A DNA stretch of 64,000 nt from Streptomyces sp. WMMC500 (GCF_027497195.1 NZ_CP114905.1:6893001-6957000); one strand, 5' to 3'. Counted from the stretch's first letter, positions 1 to 9,662 are shown. Numbers and translations: made by a program. Notes: generated by a model from the sequence alone, not told the origin.

Positions 1-984
1 CACCGGGACGACGACGCTCTGCACCGGTCGCGCAGGGTCCGCAATCCGGGCACGAAGCAGCTCGACGGCCGTCGCACCGATGCGGGCGGTGTCCTGTGCG
101 ACGACGGTGAGGGCGGGGCTCAGCAGGTCGGCCAGGGGCACGTCGTCGAATCCGACGATCGGCAGCCGGGCAGCCTCGGGGCCGAGCCGCCGCAACACCG
201 CCAAGGTGGTGTCCATGTTGCCTGTGACCAGCGCCGTCGCAGGGTCGGGACCGTGGAGTGCCGCGTCCAGTGCCGCCCCGACCCGTTCGGCGGTGAGCTC
301 ACCGGGGTGGATCAGGCCGTCAGTCGGCCCTCCGTGGGCGAGGAGGCATGCCCGGAAGGCGGCGGCGCGCTCATGCCCGGAGAAGACACGCTCGTCGTCG
401 CCGATGTAGGCGACGCGCTTGTGCCCGTGCTTGCGAAGGTGATGGAAGGCCATGCCGATTCCTCCGGCATTGTCTGACATCACCGTGTCCACCGAGACGC
501 CGCTCATGGGCCGGTCCATGGCGACCAGGGGCATCCCCGCGGCAAGCTCCGACTCCAGGTAGGAGTGGCTCTCGCCGATCGGTTCGACGATGACTCCGTC
601 CAGCCGCTGGCGGCACATGGAGATCAGGATGTCGTGCTCGCGCTGTTCGTCGAAATCCGTGGAGGAGGCCAGCAGGGTGAGTCCGGCGGCGCGGGCCGTC
701 TGCTCGATGGCGGCGAGTGCGGGGTTCGTCTCGGCGATCCGTCGCACCGCGGCGCCGATGGTGTCGCTGACACCGGTGCGCAGTTGCCGGGCCCGTTCGT
801 CCGGGCGGAAGTTCAGCGCCTTGATCGCGGACTGCACCCGCGCCACGTAGTCGGGGCCGACGGTCGGGTCGTTGTTGACCACGCGGGAGACGGTACGCAG
901 TGCGACGCCGGCCTCCCGGGCCACGTCGATCATGGTCGGTCGTTTGGCCCTCGACCGGCCGTTGCCTCCCGGCGCTGTCCGCAT
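1..984 (-). CDS. LacI-family transcriptional regulator (3' end outside window)
   Basis: The minus-strand frame opens at ATG 984 and stays open to base 1, giving 328 residues with the C-terminus missing. Residues 17-40 form the LacI helix-turn-helix (IDVAREAGVALRTVSRVVNN), followed by a periplasmic-binding-protein-like effector domain; GFDDVPLADLLSPALT near the end is the usual motif close to the C-terminus of the family. It is divergent from the sugar ABC operon starting at 1138, and two AACGTT-centred palindromes sit between them, so it is probably the local repressor responding to a sugar released by the neighbouring hydrolases. An in-frame second ATG at 933 (the M of MIDV) is a possible alternative start; the effector is unknown. 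Confidence 0.88.
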   Translation of the reverse strand, partial: MRTAPGGNGRSRAKRPTMIDVAREAGVALRTVSRVVNNDPTVGPDYVARVQSAIKALNFRPDERARQLRTGVSDTIGAAVRRIAETNPALAAIEQTARAAGLTLLASSTDFDEQREHDILISMCRQRLDGVIVEPIGESHSYLESELAAGMPLVAMDRPMSGVSVDTVMSDNAGGIGMAFHHLRKHGHKRVAYIGDDERVFSGHERAAAFRACLLAHGGPTDGLIHPGELTAERVGAALDAALHGPDPATALVTGNMDTTLAVLRRLGPEAARLPIVGFDDVPLADLLSPALTVVAQDTARIGATAVELLRARIADPARPVQSVVVPV

Positions 985-1004
985 CTGTCCTACTTCCCAT
1001 CCGA

Positions 1005-1018
1005 GAAAACGTTGTTTC
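1005..1018. promoter_or_regulatory. LacI-type operator, distal copy
   Basis: GAAAACGTTGTTTC is an imperfect palindrome centred on the CG of AACGTT, 20 bp upstream of the lacI-like start. The AACGTT core is shared with the better palindrome at 1058-1072, and paired operators are usual for this family. It could repress the regulator's own promoter. Inferred from sequence only. Confidence 0.5.
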
Positions 1019-1023
1019 GACCC

Positions 1024-1052
1024 TTGACGCAGAGCCACACGCTGATCATACG
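1024..1052 (+). promoter_or_regulatory. Promoter of the sugar ABC/hydrolase operon
   Basis: TTGACG (1024-1029) and CATACG (1047-1052) are separated by 17 bp, a reasonable housekeeping sigma promoter. The expected transcription start near 1059 falls inside the palindrome at 1058-1072, the classic layout for repression by the divergent LacI protein. Confidence 0.5.
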
Positions 1053-1057
1053 CTTCG

Positions 1058-1072
1058 GGATAACGTTATTCC
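1058..1072. promoter_or_regulatory. LacI-type operator, proximal copy
   Basis: GGATAACGTTATTCC contains the perfect 10-bp palindrome ATAACGTTAT with the central CG typical of LacI-family sites. It overlaps the predicted transcription start of the operon and lies 66 bp before the start codon of the binding-protein gene. Confidence 0.65.
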
Positions 1073-1137
1073 TGCGCTACCCCGGCGTCGAGCCCCCACC
1101 CTTGCCGGGGTCGCGCCGAACGTCTTGGAGAAGCTCC

Positions 1138-2412
1138 ATGAGACGCAATCGTATGCTCGCGGCCTGCCTCGCATCCGGCCTCGCACTCCTCGCAGCGTGC
1201 TCCGCACCGTCCACCGGGGGACGGGACGGTGACACCTCTCTTACGTACATGGTCTTCGAGACGCCGCATCTGACGGCATCCTTCTGGGACGGCTCGATCG
1301 AAAGAGCCGAGAAGCAGGTCCCCGGCGTGGGGATCAGGAAGCTCACCGCTCCGAGCACCGACCGGGACGCGTACGCCAAGCAACTCCAGGCGTCGGGCCA
1401 GTTCCCCGACCTGCTTCAGTCGATCTCTCCGTCGACGTTCGCGTCCGCCGGACTGCTCCAGCCGTACGACCAGACCTGGGTGGACGCGAACTTCCTGCTA
1501 CCACTCGGCAACGCCGTCAAGGGCAAGGTCTATATCCCGCCCACCAACTCACAGGTCATTCCCGAAGTCTTCTACAACAAGAAGCTGTTCGCGAAGGCCG
1601 GCATCACGGCTCCGCCGACGACATGGGCGGAGTTCACGGACGTCTGCGACAGGCTGAAGGCCGCCGGTATCACCCCGATCGAGCTGGGCGGCGGGGACCC
1701 TTTCGCCGCTTCCATGCCGCTGGTCGGCATCCTCTCGGCCGACGTGCTGGGCAAGAACCCGAACTGGCTCCAGGACCGCTACGCCGGCAAGGTCAAGTTC
1801 ACGGACCCGGACGTGGTGGCCGCCGCGACCAAGTATCGCAAGATGGCGAAGAGCGGCTACTTCCAGGACGGTGCCCTGGGGGTCAAGTACGCGGACTCGA
1901 TCACGAACTTCACCTCGGGGAAGGCCGCCATGTACGTCATGGGGAGCTGGTTCCTGGGCTCGGTACCGAAGGACCGTGCCGACGACTTCGCCGCGTTCCT
2001 CGTGCCCACCGAGGACGGTTCACCGGTGGTGCCGTTCGCGGTCGGCGGCTCGATGGCGGTCAGCAGCAAGGCGCCGGACAAGACGAAGGCGACGGAGTTC
2101 GCGAAGGCGTGGTCGCTGGACCCCGGCAACTACAAGGCGCTGATCGAGGGCGACGGGGCGTTCCCGATGCTCAAGGGCAAGACGCTCGACGACTACAACG
2201 TCGACGTCCCGCAGGTGTTCGAGGACTCCTACGCCTACGTCACCGACAAGAACACCAAGGTGTCGGCATTCGGCTGGGCCACCAACGACGACGCCATGCC
2301 TTCCGGGCTCAACGAGGCGTTCTACGCCGCAAGCCAGGCCCTGTTCACCTCCGACGACGTCCGGGGGCAGATGGCCAAGCTCGACTCCGCCTGGGACGCG
2401 GCCACCAAGTAA
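1138..2412 (+). CDS. Extracellular sugar-binding lipoprotein of an ABC importer
   Basis: A 424-residue family 1 solute-binding protein. The start ATG has GGAG seven bases upstream. Residues 1-21 form a lipoprotein signal ending in LLAAC with Cys21 as the lipidated residue. The mature part has the usual motifs of this class: EVFYNKKLFAKAGI, PPTTWAEF, GKAAMYVMGSW and a VGGSMAVSSKAP segment. It is the first gene of an operon with two permeases and two glycan hydrolases, so it probably captures an oligosaccharide or monosaccharide released outside the cell. The frame is open far upstream, but the signal peptide and ribosome site fix this start. The exact sugar cannot be read from sequence. Confidence 0.9.
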   Translation: MRRNRMLAACLASGLALLAACSAPSTGGRDGDTSLTYMVFETPHLTASFWDGSIERAEKQVPGVGIRKLTAPSTDRDAYAKQLQASGQFPDLLQSISPSTFASAGLLQPYDQTWVDANFLLPLGNAVKGKVYIPPTNSQVIPEVFYNKKLFAKAGITAPPTTWAEFTDVCDRLKAAGITPIELGGGDPFAASMPLVGILSADVLGKNPNWLQDRYAGKVKFTDPDVVAAATKYRKMAKSGYFQDGALGVKYADSITNFTSGKAAMYVMGSWFLGSVPKDRADDFAAFLVPTEDGSPVVPFAVGGSMAVSSKAPDKTKATEFAKAWSLDPGNYKALIEGDGAFPMLKGKTLDDYNVDVPQVFEDSYAYVTDKNTKVSAFGWATNDDAMPSGLNEAFYAASQALFTSDDVRGQMAKLDSAWDAATK

Positions 2413-2492
2413 CCACGATCTCTCGTGACGGGGGCCGCGGCCGCCCCCGTCACACGTCTGCCGCAAGCACCCGACCAGCAAGGAATGACGTC

Positions 2493-3383
2493 ATGCCGAC
2501 CCGATACCGCGGACTGCGTGGTGACCCAGGACTGACCGCAGTCGCCCTCACGGCGATCGCCCTCTACGCGTGCTTCATCATCCTGCCCGTACTGATGAGC
2601 GCGTGGCGCAGTCTCACGAACGAGAACCCCCTGCTGGCCCGGTCGGACTTCGTCGGACTGGCGAACTACCGGCAGATGCTGCATGACGACGCGCTCGGCT
2701 CCAGCCTGCTGTTCACCCTCACGCTGGCCTTCGCGGTCACCGTCGTCGCCAACGCCGCGGGCATCGGGTACGCGATGCTGCTCAATCGCACGTCGCTCAG
2801 CTACCGGACGATGCGTACCCTCGCGTTTCTGCCCCAGGTCGTGTCCGGGGTCATCGTCGGCTTCGTGTGGCGCACGATCCTGTCGCAGGACGGCCTGCTC
2901 AACAGCGTGCTGACGAGCGTCGGCCTGGTCGATGAGCCGATCACGTGGCTGGGCACCCCCGGCCTGGCGATGTTCTCCGTCGGTGTCGTCGTCGCCTGGG
3001 TGCTCACCGGTTTCACCACCGTGGTCCATCTCGCCGCGCTGCAGACCATCCCCACGGAGCTCTACCAGGCCGCCACCGTCGACGGTGCCGGGCGATGGCG
3101 CAAGTTCACCGCCATCACCTTCCCGATGCTGGCGCCCGGTACGACGATCAGCGTCACCATCTCGCTGATCACGGTGCTGAAGCTCTACGACGTGATCGTG
3201 CCCCTGACCTCCGGCGGGCCGGCCGACGCGACACAGTCCACCCCCCTCTACATCATCCGGCTCGCCTTCACCAACAACCAGTTCGGCTACGCCTCAGCCG
3301 TCGCGGTGCTCCTCCTGCTGGTGTCCGTACTGGTCTCCCTTGTCGTGACCGGGCTGCTGCGCCGCCGGGAGGTCGACCTGTGA
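2493..3383 (+). CDS. ABC sugar transporter permease (MalF-type)
   Basis: A 296-residue integral membrane protein with about six hydrophobic segments and the EAA-loop signature of sugar permeases around VDGAGRWRKFTAITFPMLAP, which contacts the ATPase. AAGGA lies eight bases before ATG 2493. The gene starts 80 bp after the binding protein and its stop overlaps the next gene by four bases (GTGA), so the two permeases are translationally coupled. No ATPase gene is present in the operon; as in many Streptomyces sugar importers, a shared MsiK-type ATPase encoded elsewhere is likely to energise it. Confidence 0.92.
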   Translation: MPTRYRGLRGDPGLTAVALTAIALYACFIILPVLMSAWRSLTNENPLLARSDFVGLANYRQMLHDDALGSSLLFTLTLAFAVTVVANAAGIGYAMLLNRTSLSYRTMRTLAFLPQVVSGVIVGFVWRTILSQDGLLNSVLTSVGLVDEPITWLGTPGLAMFSVGVVVAWVLTGFTTVVHLAALQTIPTELYQAATVDGAGRWRKFTAITFPMLAPGTTISVTISLITVLKLYDVIVPLTSGGPADATQSTPLYIIRLAFTNNQFGYASAVAVLLLLVSVLVSLVVTGLLRRREVDL

Positions 3384-4270
3384 GCGCCGCGCTGGAACGA
3401 AGCAGAACCCTCGCGACGCCGAAGCCCGTCGGCCGTTCGCTCCGCCGCTCCCGCGGCTCACGGCTGCGTCTGGCCGCGGCTGCTGTGCTCACCCTCGCCT
3501 TCGTGGCGCCCCTCTACCTGGCGCTGGTCAACGCCTTCAAGACGAACGACCAGATCAGCCAGAGCCCACTCGCGCCGCCGGCCCCGCCGACAGTGTCCAA
3601 CCTGGGCGATGCGCTGAACCGCCCCGACCAGATCATCCAGGTCGGACTGGTCAACACCACCGTCACCGTCCTCGCCTCGGTCGCGCTGATCGTCCCGCTG
3701 GGCGCCGCGTTCAGCTTCTGGCTGTCACGGCGCGGGCCCCGTCTGCGCAGGGCACTGCTCGCGGTCTTCGCGGCAGGACTGATGATCCCGCCAACGGTCG
3801 TTCTGCTGCCGACCATCGAGATCCTCGAGGTGCTGGGCCTGAACCACAGTTACCCCGGACTGGTCCTGACCAACGTCGGCGGCGGATACCTCTCGTTCGC
3901 GGTCTTCGTCTACTCCGGCTTCCTCCGCGCCGTCCCCGCGGAGGTCATCGAGGCCGCCGAGATGGACGGCGCCACCGCGCTGCGCGCCTGGTGGACCATC
4001 GTCATGCCGCTGATGCGCCCGGCCACCGCCACGGTGACGATCTTCCTGTCCCTGTGGATCTGGAACGACTTCATGAACCCCCAGTTCATCCTCGGGCCTC
4101 TGCGCGGCCAGACGATCACCACCGGCCTCTATCTGTCCCTGGGGCAGTTCTCCACCAACTACGCACAGATGTTCGGGGTCATGTTCCTGGCCGCCGTCGT
4201 TCCGGTTGCCGGTTACCTCTTCCTGCAGAAGCAGTTCATCGCCGGCCTCACTTCGGGAGCCACCAAATGA
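3380..4270 (+). CDS. ABC sugar transporter permease (MalG-type)
   Basis: A 296-residue inner-membrane protein starting at GTG inside the stop region of the preceding permease. A basic N-terminal tail of about 30 residues precedes the first membrane segment. The EAA loop reads EAAEMDGATALRAWWTIVMP, the signature for docking to the ATPase. It ends with an ATGA overlap into the hydrolase gene, so import and hydrolysis are made from one transcript. It pairs with the upstream permease to form the channel. Confidence 0.92.
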   Translation: MSAALERSRTLATPKPVGRSLRRSRGSRLRLAAAAVLTLAFVAPLYLALVNAFKTNDQISQSPLAPPAPPTVSNLGDALNRPDQIIQVGLVNTTVTVLASVALIVPLGAAFSFWLSRRGPRLRRALLAVFAAGLMIPPTVVLLPTIEILEVLGLNHSYPGLVLTNVGGGYLSFAVFVYSGFLRAVPAEVIEAAEMDGATALRAWWTIVMPLMRPATATVTIFLSLWIWNDFMNPQFILGPLRGQTITTGLYLSLGQFSTNYAQMFGVMFLAAVVPVAGYLFLQKQFIAGLTSGATK

Positions 4271-6675
4271 CGACGGGCAGCCGGCACATCGAGGAGATAC
4301 TCGTTCTGCACCACAGCCATCTCGATATCGGCTACACCCACTCGCAGCCAGTGCTGTGGCGGTTGCAGAACGAGTTCATCGACCAGGCCCTCGACTGGCT
4401 GGAAGAGACCGCGGATCGCCCCGAGGACGCCCGGCCCACGTGGGTCTGCGAGGCGACCGAGCCCGTCCTCCGGTGGATGAAGGAGGCGTCGCCCCGGCAG
4501 ATCGCCCGCTTCCGGGCACTGTGCGAACAGGACCGCATCGGGTTGGCGGCACTGCGCTGGCACGTGTCGGCTCTGGTGGACGCGCGGGGCATCCAGCGAC
4601 TGCTGGACGGTAAGAGCCGCCTCGAAGACGTGGTCGGCAAGCCCGTCCGGATCGCGTGCCAGCACGACGTCAACGGTGTTCCGTGGCCGCTCGCGGACGC
4701 ACTCCTCGACGCCGACGTGGACCTGTTCGTCATGGCGGTCAACGGCCACCTCGGAGGTCCCGTCCGACCACGTCCCGGACTCTTCCGGTGGGAAGCACCC
4801 TCCGGACGGGCCCTGCGCGTCTTCAACGGCAACCACTACACGATGTTCGACCAGATCTTCCACGCCTGGGACGACTCGGTCGGACGGATGCAGGAAGGCT
4901 GGCAGGAGTACGAGCAGCAGTTGCGCCAGATCGGATACGCACTGCCGTTCCTCTACCTCACCTCCACCTGTTCACCGATCATGTGGGACAACGCACCGCC
5001 CAACCCGTACATGCCGGACCTGATCCAGCGGTGGAACGACCGGCAAGCCGGCCCCGTGATCCGCTACGCGACCTTCGACGACCTGCGCGAACGCGTCCTC
5101 AAGGTACCCGAAGAGGACATCCCCCTCCTGCGCGGCGACTGGACCGACTACTGGAGCTTCGGCTACGGCAGCACCCCCGTGGCCACCGCGCTCAACCAGC
5201 GCTCCAAGCCGCTGCTGGTCACCGCGGAAGCCCTCGGGGCCGACGCCCACACTGTCCGAGAGGCCGCCGACCACGTCGACACGTTCGACGAGCACACGTG
5301 GAGCTACTGGAACACCGACCCCGCCAACCTCCAGGCCCAGTCCATCGAGGCCATCAAGCAGACCGCCGCCCACCTCGGCCACGAACTCGCCTCCCTGGCG
5401 GTGATGGACTCCCTGGAACAACTCGCCGGCAACCCGCCGGCCGACAAGGGCATCAAGGGAGTCCTGGTCTGCAACCCGACCCCGTACCGGATCGAAACGG
5501 CTCTCGACCTGCCCGCAGCCTGGTTCGACGACACGACACCCGCCACCGAGCGGACCTACCGGGCGAGCCGGATGATCCACGAGAACCGGCCCTGGCGGAC
5601 ACCGTCACCGGACGAGGAGCGACGCTTCATCGGAACCGTCGCCCTCGAACCCCGCTCGTGGCGGATCATCAGCAGTGCTGAACTGCCCGCACCGGGCTCC
5701 CTCGGTCAGCCCACCCACGAGATCATCGAGGAAACCGGCTCGGCCCGCGAACTGAACTTCGCGGCGGCGACGAGCCGGACCACCACGACCGGCCGGATCG
5801 ACTCGCCGTTCCACACGCTCACCTACGCCCCGGACTCCGGCCGCATCACCTCCCTCGTCGATCGACGCACGGGGCGCGAGATCCTCTGCCCTCGCCCCGG
5901 CACGGACCTGCTCTCCCCTATCCGAGAACGCCCCGACCCGCTGATCGACGGCACGCGACGCGCGTACTACCAACGCAACCTCGACAAGGAGAAGATCGAC
6001 GAGTCCTGCTGGCAGGACTGGGCGCGCACCTTCGACCACGCCACCCGCGTGACGGCCTGTGCGGTCAGGGAACAGCCCGGACGGCTCCGCTTCGAACGCC
6101 GCCTTCAGGCGCCCGGACTCAGCCATCTGGTCCAGCGGCTCACCTTCAACGCCGCGGATCCCGTCATCGGCGTCGAGACGGAGATCGAGTTCGCCGGAGA
6201 CGCGTCGCCGGCGGGTGTCTACCTTGCCCTGCCGCTGGCGATGGACGGTGGCTGGAGAGCCGCATTCGACACGGCCGGCCGCAGGGTCGAGCTCGACGCC
6301 GACCAACTCCCGGGCGCCTCACGAGGGTGGGTGACCACGGAGTCGACGGCGACGATGTGGGACGAGCACGGCGCGGTTGCCCTGCTCACTCCCGACGTGC
6401 CGCTGGTCCAGTTCGGCGAGTTCTCCTTCGGCCCGCCACCCGGAGCCGTCCCCCGCCCCGGCAACCCCCTGCTGCTCAGTTGGGTGTCCAACAACTACTG
6501 GGACACCAACTACCCGCAGGTCCAGCGCGGCCGGATCACCCTCCGGCACGGGCTCCTCAGCCTCGCCACCCCGGACTTCGCCGCGATCGACGAGCAGTCG
6601 GCGAAGATCCGCAACCCCGTCCTCACCTGGCCGGTGACCACGGGCGGCCGTCGGCCGTCGGCAGGGACTCTCTGA
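4267..6675 (+). CDS. GH38-like (DUF5054-type) glycoside hydrolase, cytoplasmic
   Basis: An 802-residue protein without a signal peptide, so it should act on imported sugars. The N-terminal part resembles the alpha-mannosidase fold: HHSHLDIGYTH (residues 15-25) carries the zinc-ligand pair H18/D20, and CQHDVNG offers D134 as a candidate nucleophile, replacing the usual DxFGH motif. The C-terminal half resembles the beta-sandwich region of GH38 enzymes. These differences fit the DUF5054 branch rather than classical alpha-mannosidase. Start and stop overlap its neighbours in the operon (ATGA at 4267). Substrate is unknown; an alpha-linked mannose- or rhamnose-type glycan is a guess. Confidence 0.75.
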   Translation: MTTGSRHIEEILVLHHSHLDIGYTHSQPVLWRLQNEFIDQALDWLEETADRPEDARPTWVCEATEPVLRWMKEASPRQIARFRALCEQDRIGLAALRWHVSALVDARGIQRLLDGKSRLEDVVGKPVRIACQHDVNGVPWPLADALLDADVDLFVMAVNGHLGGPVRPRPGLFRWEAPSGRALRVFNGNHYTMFDQIFHAWDDSVGRMQEGWQEYEQQLRQIGYALPFLYLTSTCSPIMWDNAPPNPYMPDLIQRWNDRQAGPVIRYATFDDLRERVLKVPEEDIPLLRGDWTDYWSFGYGSTPVATALNQRSKPLLVTAEALGADAHTVREAADHVDTFDEHTWSYWNTDPANLQAQSIEAIKQTAAHLGHELASLAVMDSLEQLAGNPPADKGIKGVLVCNPTPYRIETALDLPAAWFDDTTPATERTYRASRMIHENRPWRTPSPDEERRFIGTVALEPRSWRIISSAELPAPGSLGQPTHEIIEETGSARELNFAAATSRTTTTGRIDSPFHTLTYAPDSGRITSLVDRRTGREILCPRPGTDLLSPIRERPDPLIDGTRRAYYQRNLDKEKIDESCWQDWARTFDHATRVTACAVREQPGRLRFERRLQAPGLSHLVQRLTFNAADPVIGVETEIEFAGDASPAGVYLALPLAMDGGWRAAFDTAGRRVELDADQLPGASRGWVTTESTATMWDEHGAVALLTPDVPLVQFGEFSFGPPPGAVPRPGNPLLLSWVSNNYWDTNYPQVQRGRITLRHGLLSLATPDFAAIDEQSAKIRNPVLTWPVTTGGRRPSAGTL

Positions 6676-6739
6676 CGCGTCCGGGCACTGCCTCGTATCG
6701 CTTCACCACCCGCATCCGCCCTCCACTCGGGAGACACAG

Positions 6740-9604
6740 ATGTCAGATCAGAACGCACTCGATCACCAGCGTCACCCCGGCAGACGCTCCGTCCTCGCCG
6801 GAGCGATCGCCGTCGCGGGCACGACCGCCCTGACGGCGATCCCGGCACCGGCGATCGCCGCACCCGCCGGAAGCAGCAGCCCCGGTGGAGCGGCCGGACC
6901 GCTCACCGAGGACGAACGCTGGCGGCGGCTGCGGGACAAGCTGTCGGAGATCACAGCAGAGTGGACGGACCAGACCTATCCCGGTGCGATCTCGACCGCC
7001 ATGCCGAACACCGCCCTGCTCGGCAACGGCGATGTCGGTGTCACCTCTGGTGGCCAGAGCGGAGTCAAGACGTTCTACGTCTCCAAGGGCGACTTCTGGA
7101 CCGCCGGCCCTGACATCCGCCCCCTGCCGATAGGTGGCGTGACCCTGAGGTCCACCAACGTGCCGCCCACCGCCGACCTCGCGCTGGGCGCGAACGCGAC
7201 GGCGAGTTCGACGCACGAATCCTTCACCCCCGACCGCGCCGTGAACGGTCTGTGGACCTCCGGATACGAGGGCTGGGTCTCGACTGTGGGCAAGCCGCAG
7301 TGGATCGCGCTCGACCTCGGCACGGAGCAGACCATCGCCCGGTACGTCATCCGCAACGACGTGGCCGCCCGTGAGGGTACCGAGGCCAACACGACCAAGG
7401 GCCTCCGGATCCAGACCAGCGACGACGGCACCACGTGGACCGACGCGGACACCGTGACCGGCAACAGCGACGCCGTCATCGACCGCAACCTGTCCACCCC
7501 GCTGACCACCCGTCACGTCCGGCTGTACCTCACCGAACCGACCCAGGGCACCACGGAAGACTCCGTACAGAACCCCCGGGCACGCATCGGTCAGATCCAG
7601 CTCTTCGCCCAGCCCGGAAGTGCACAGGAGCAGGACGCCGTCTCCGAGGCGGAGCCCTTCCGCGAGGTCCAGCACGTCCTCGACGCCCGGATCACCACCG
7701 CGGTGGAGATGGACGGCGTTCCGCTGAACCTGGAAACCTGGCTGTCCGCGGAGGAGAACCTCCTGGTCACCACCGTCACGTCAGCGGGCGCGGAGCCGGT
7801 GGACCTGGTGGTGCAGACCTGGGCGGGTGCCGGGGGCGGGGCGAGCGCGGCCTACCCGTCAACCTCGGGCGTCAGCGCCGGCACCGCGTGGGCGAAGCGC
7901 TCCACCAGGCCCGGCGGCGCGTGGGTCTCGACCGGCGTGCTCGCCACCCGGGTGCTCGGCGCCGCAACGAAGCCCCCGACCTCGTCCGGCTCCACCGCGA
8001 GCACCGAGTTCACCCTTGCGGCCGGCGGCACCGCGACCATCGTCACCGTCGTCGCCGGCGGCGGACAGAACCCCACCGGCGTGCGGGCCGACGCCGTCCG
8101 TGCGGTCGACGCCGTGAAGGCGTCCGCGCTGGCCGGCCTCCGCAGCAGGCATGCCCGCTGGTGGAAGCGATACTGGCTGGCCTCCGGCATCGACATCGGC
8201 CGGCCGTTGCTCGAGCGCTACTACTACGCCGCCCAGTACTTCATCGGCGCCTCCAGCCGTGCCGGGAAGGTGGTCCCCGGTCTGTACGGGATCTGGACCA
8301 CCACGGACCAGGCCCTGTTCCACGGCGACATCCATCTGAACTACAACGCCCAGTCCCCGTTCTACGGTGTGTACTCCAGCAACAGGCCCGAGCTGGCGCT
8401 GCCCTTCGTCGACGTCATCCTCGACTACGTGCCCGAGGCCAGGCGCCGTGCCCGGCAGGACCTGACGCGGGTCAAGCCCGACTACGTGTCGAAACGGTTC
8501 CCGGAGGGAGGTATGCCGGACGGCGTACTGTTCCCCGTCGGTATCGGACCGTTCGGATCCACCACCGACGACGGCTACTGGCAGCAGGTCGCGAACTCCC
8601 TCTTCTCGGCCACGCAGTTCTGTGCGTACTGGGAACACACACGGGACCTCGACTTCCTGCGGGACAAGGCGTACCCGTTCCTGAAGCTGGTGGCGACGTT
8701 CTTCGAGAACTGGCTGGAGTGGAACGCCGGTTCGGGGCACTACGAGCTGTGGGCCGGCCCTCACGAGGGCACCTGGGGCAAGAACTCCTCGCCGGACGTC
8801 AGCCTGCTCAAGCTGACGCTGCACACCCTGATCGAGGCCAGCCACGCGCTGGACACCGACGCCGGTGAGCGGCGCACATGGCAGCACATCCTGGACCGGC
8901 TGTCGCCGACGCCGACCACGGTCCACCAGGGCGTGAAGGTGTACGCGCTCGCCGAGCCGGGGTCGATGCAGGGAGACGACACACGTGAGATCCGGCCCGG
9001 CGACAACACGGTGAACCTGGAGTTCATCCACCCCGGAGAGGCGCTGGGGATCACGTCCCCGGCCGCTGAACGGAAGACCGCGGTGGACACCCTGGACGTG
9101 ATGAACTCCTGGGCGCAGATCAACAGCTTCCCGAAGGTGTTCACGCAGGCCGCCCGGGTCGGCTATCCGGCAACGTCTCTGATCCAGCGCTTCGAGGAGG
9201 TCCTCGCGGACACGCTGGCGCCGAATCTGAGTGTCGACGACCTGTACCACGGCATCGAGAAGAGCGGCTCCACGGAGGCGGTGCACAGCATGCTCGTGCA
9301 GAGCTTCCGCGGCACTGTGGTGCTCTTCCCCGTGTGGCCGCTCGATCAGGACGCGTCCTTCGACAGGCTGCTGCTCCCCGGCGCCTTCGAGGTCTCCGCC
9401 GCACTGGCCGACGGAGCCGTGGCGTACGCCCACGTCACCAGCCGGGCCGGGGGCACCCTGCGCCTCAGGAACCCGTGGGGCCGGAAGGGCCCGAGGGTGA
9501 CCACCGCCGACGGCCGGGCGGTCGAGTTCTCCCTCCGGGACGACACCATCTCCCTGCGCACCCGGCCGGGCACCGGTTATCGCTTCACCCCCGGCCCTCG
9601 CTGA
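6740..9604 (+). CDS. TAT-exported GH95-like glycoside hydrolase with discoidin-type insert
   Basis: A 954-residue secreted protein. Residues 16-45 are a twin-arginine signal (RRSVLAGAIAVAG). A short N-terminal catalytic-fold segment is interrupted at roughly residues 150-300 by an F5/8 type C (CBM32-like) carbohydrate-binding module (LALGANATASST, WIALDLGTEQTIARYVI). The rest resembles the alpha/alpha-barrel of GH95-type enzymes: HGDIHLNYNAQSPFYG corresponds to the substrate-binding Asn region, and the C-terminal LLPGAFEVSAAL part is the usual closing beta domain. GGGAGA precedes ATG 6740. Last gene of the sugar operon, 64 bp after the GH38-like gene; it presumably releases the sugar outside that the transporter imports. 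Confidence 0.72.
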   Translation: MSDQNALDHQRHPGRRSVLAGAIAVAGTTALTAIPAPAIAAPAGSSSPGGAAGPLTEDERWRRLRDKLSEITAEWTDQTYPGAISTAMPNTALLGNGDVGVTSGGQSGVKTFYVSKGDFWTAGPDIRPLPIGGVTLRSTNVPPTADLALGANATASSTHESFTPDRAVNGLWTSGYEGWVSTVGKPQWIALDLGTEQTIARYVIRNDVAAREGTEANTTKGLRIQTSDDGTTWTDADTVTGNSDAVIDRNLSTPLTTRHVRLYLTEPTQGTTEDSVQNPRARIGQIQLFAQPGSAQEQDAVSEAEPFREVQHVLDARITTAVEMDGVPLNLETWLSAEENLLVTTVTSAGAEPVDLVVQTWAGAGGGASAAYPSTSGVSAGTAWAKRSTRPGGAWVSTGVLATRVLGAATKPPTSSGSTASTEFTLAAGGTATIVTVVAGGGQNPTGVRADAVRAVDAVKASALAGLRSRHARWWKRYWLASGIDIGRPLLERYYYAAQYFIGASSRAGKVVPGLYGIWTTTDQALFHGDIHLNYNAQSPFYGVYSSNRPELALPFVDVILDYVPEARRRARQDLTRVKPDYVSKRFPEGGMPDGVLFPVGIGPFGSTTDDGYWQQVANSLFSATQFCAYWEHTRDLDFLRDKAYPFLKLVATFFENWLEWNAGSGHYELWAGPHEGTWGKNSSPDVSLLKLTLHTLIEASHALDTDAGERRTWQHILDRLSPTPTTVHQGVKVYALAEPGSMQGDDTREIRPGDNTVNLEFIHPGEALGITSPAAERKTAVDTLDVMNSWAQINSFPKVFTQAARVGYPATSLIQRFEEVLADTLAPNLSVDDLYHGIEKSGSTEAVHSMLVQSFRGTVVLFPVWPLDQDASFDRLLLPGAFEVSAALADGAVAYAHVTSRAGGTLRLRNPWGRKGPRVTTADGRAVEFSLRDDTISLRTRPGTGYRFTPGPR

Positions 9605-9614
9605 AACCGGCACG

Positions 9615-9650
9615 ACGGAGGACCCCGTCGCCCGACGGGGTCCTCCGTTT
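9615..9650 (+). terminator. Rho-independent terminator of the sugar operon
   Basis: A 16-bp perfect stem (9615-9630 with 9633-9648), CC loop and a short T tract, beginning 10 bp after the hydrolase stop. It can also serve the convergent tautomerase operon. Confidence 0.9.
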
Positions 9651-9662
9651 CCCAAGCGCCGT

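Noticed and set aside
565..1137. In-frame upstream extension of the sugar-binding lipoprotein to 615 residues
   Set aside because: It runs antisense through the LacI gene and would bury the lipoprotein signal; the ribosome site and lipobox fix the start at 1138.
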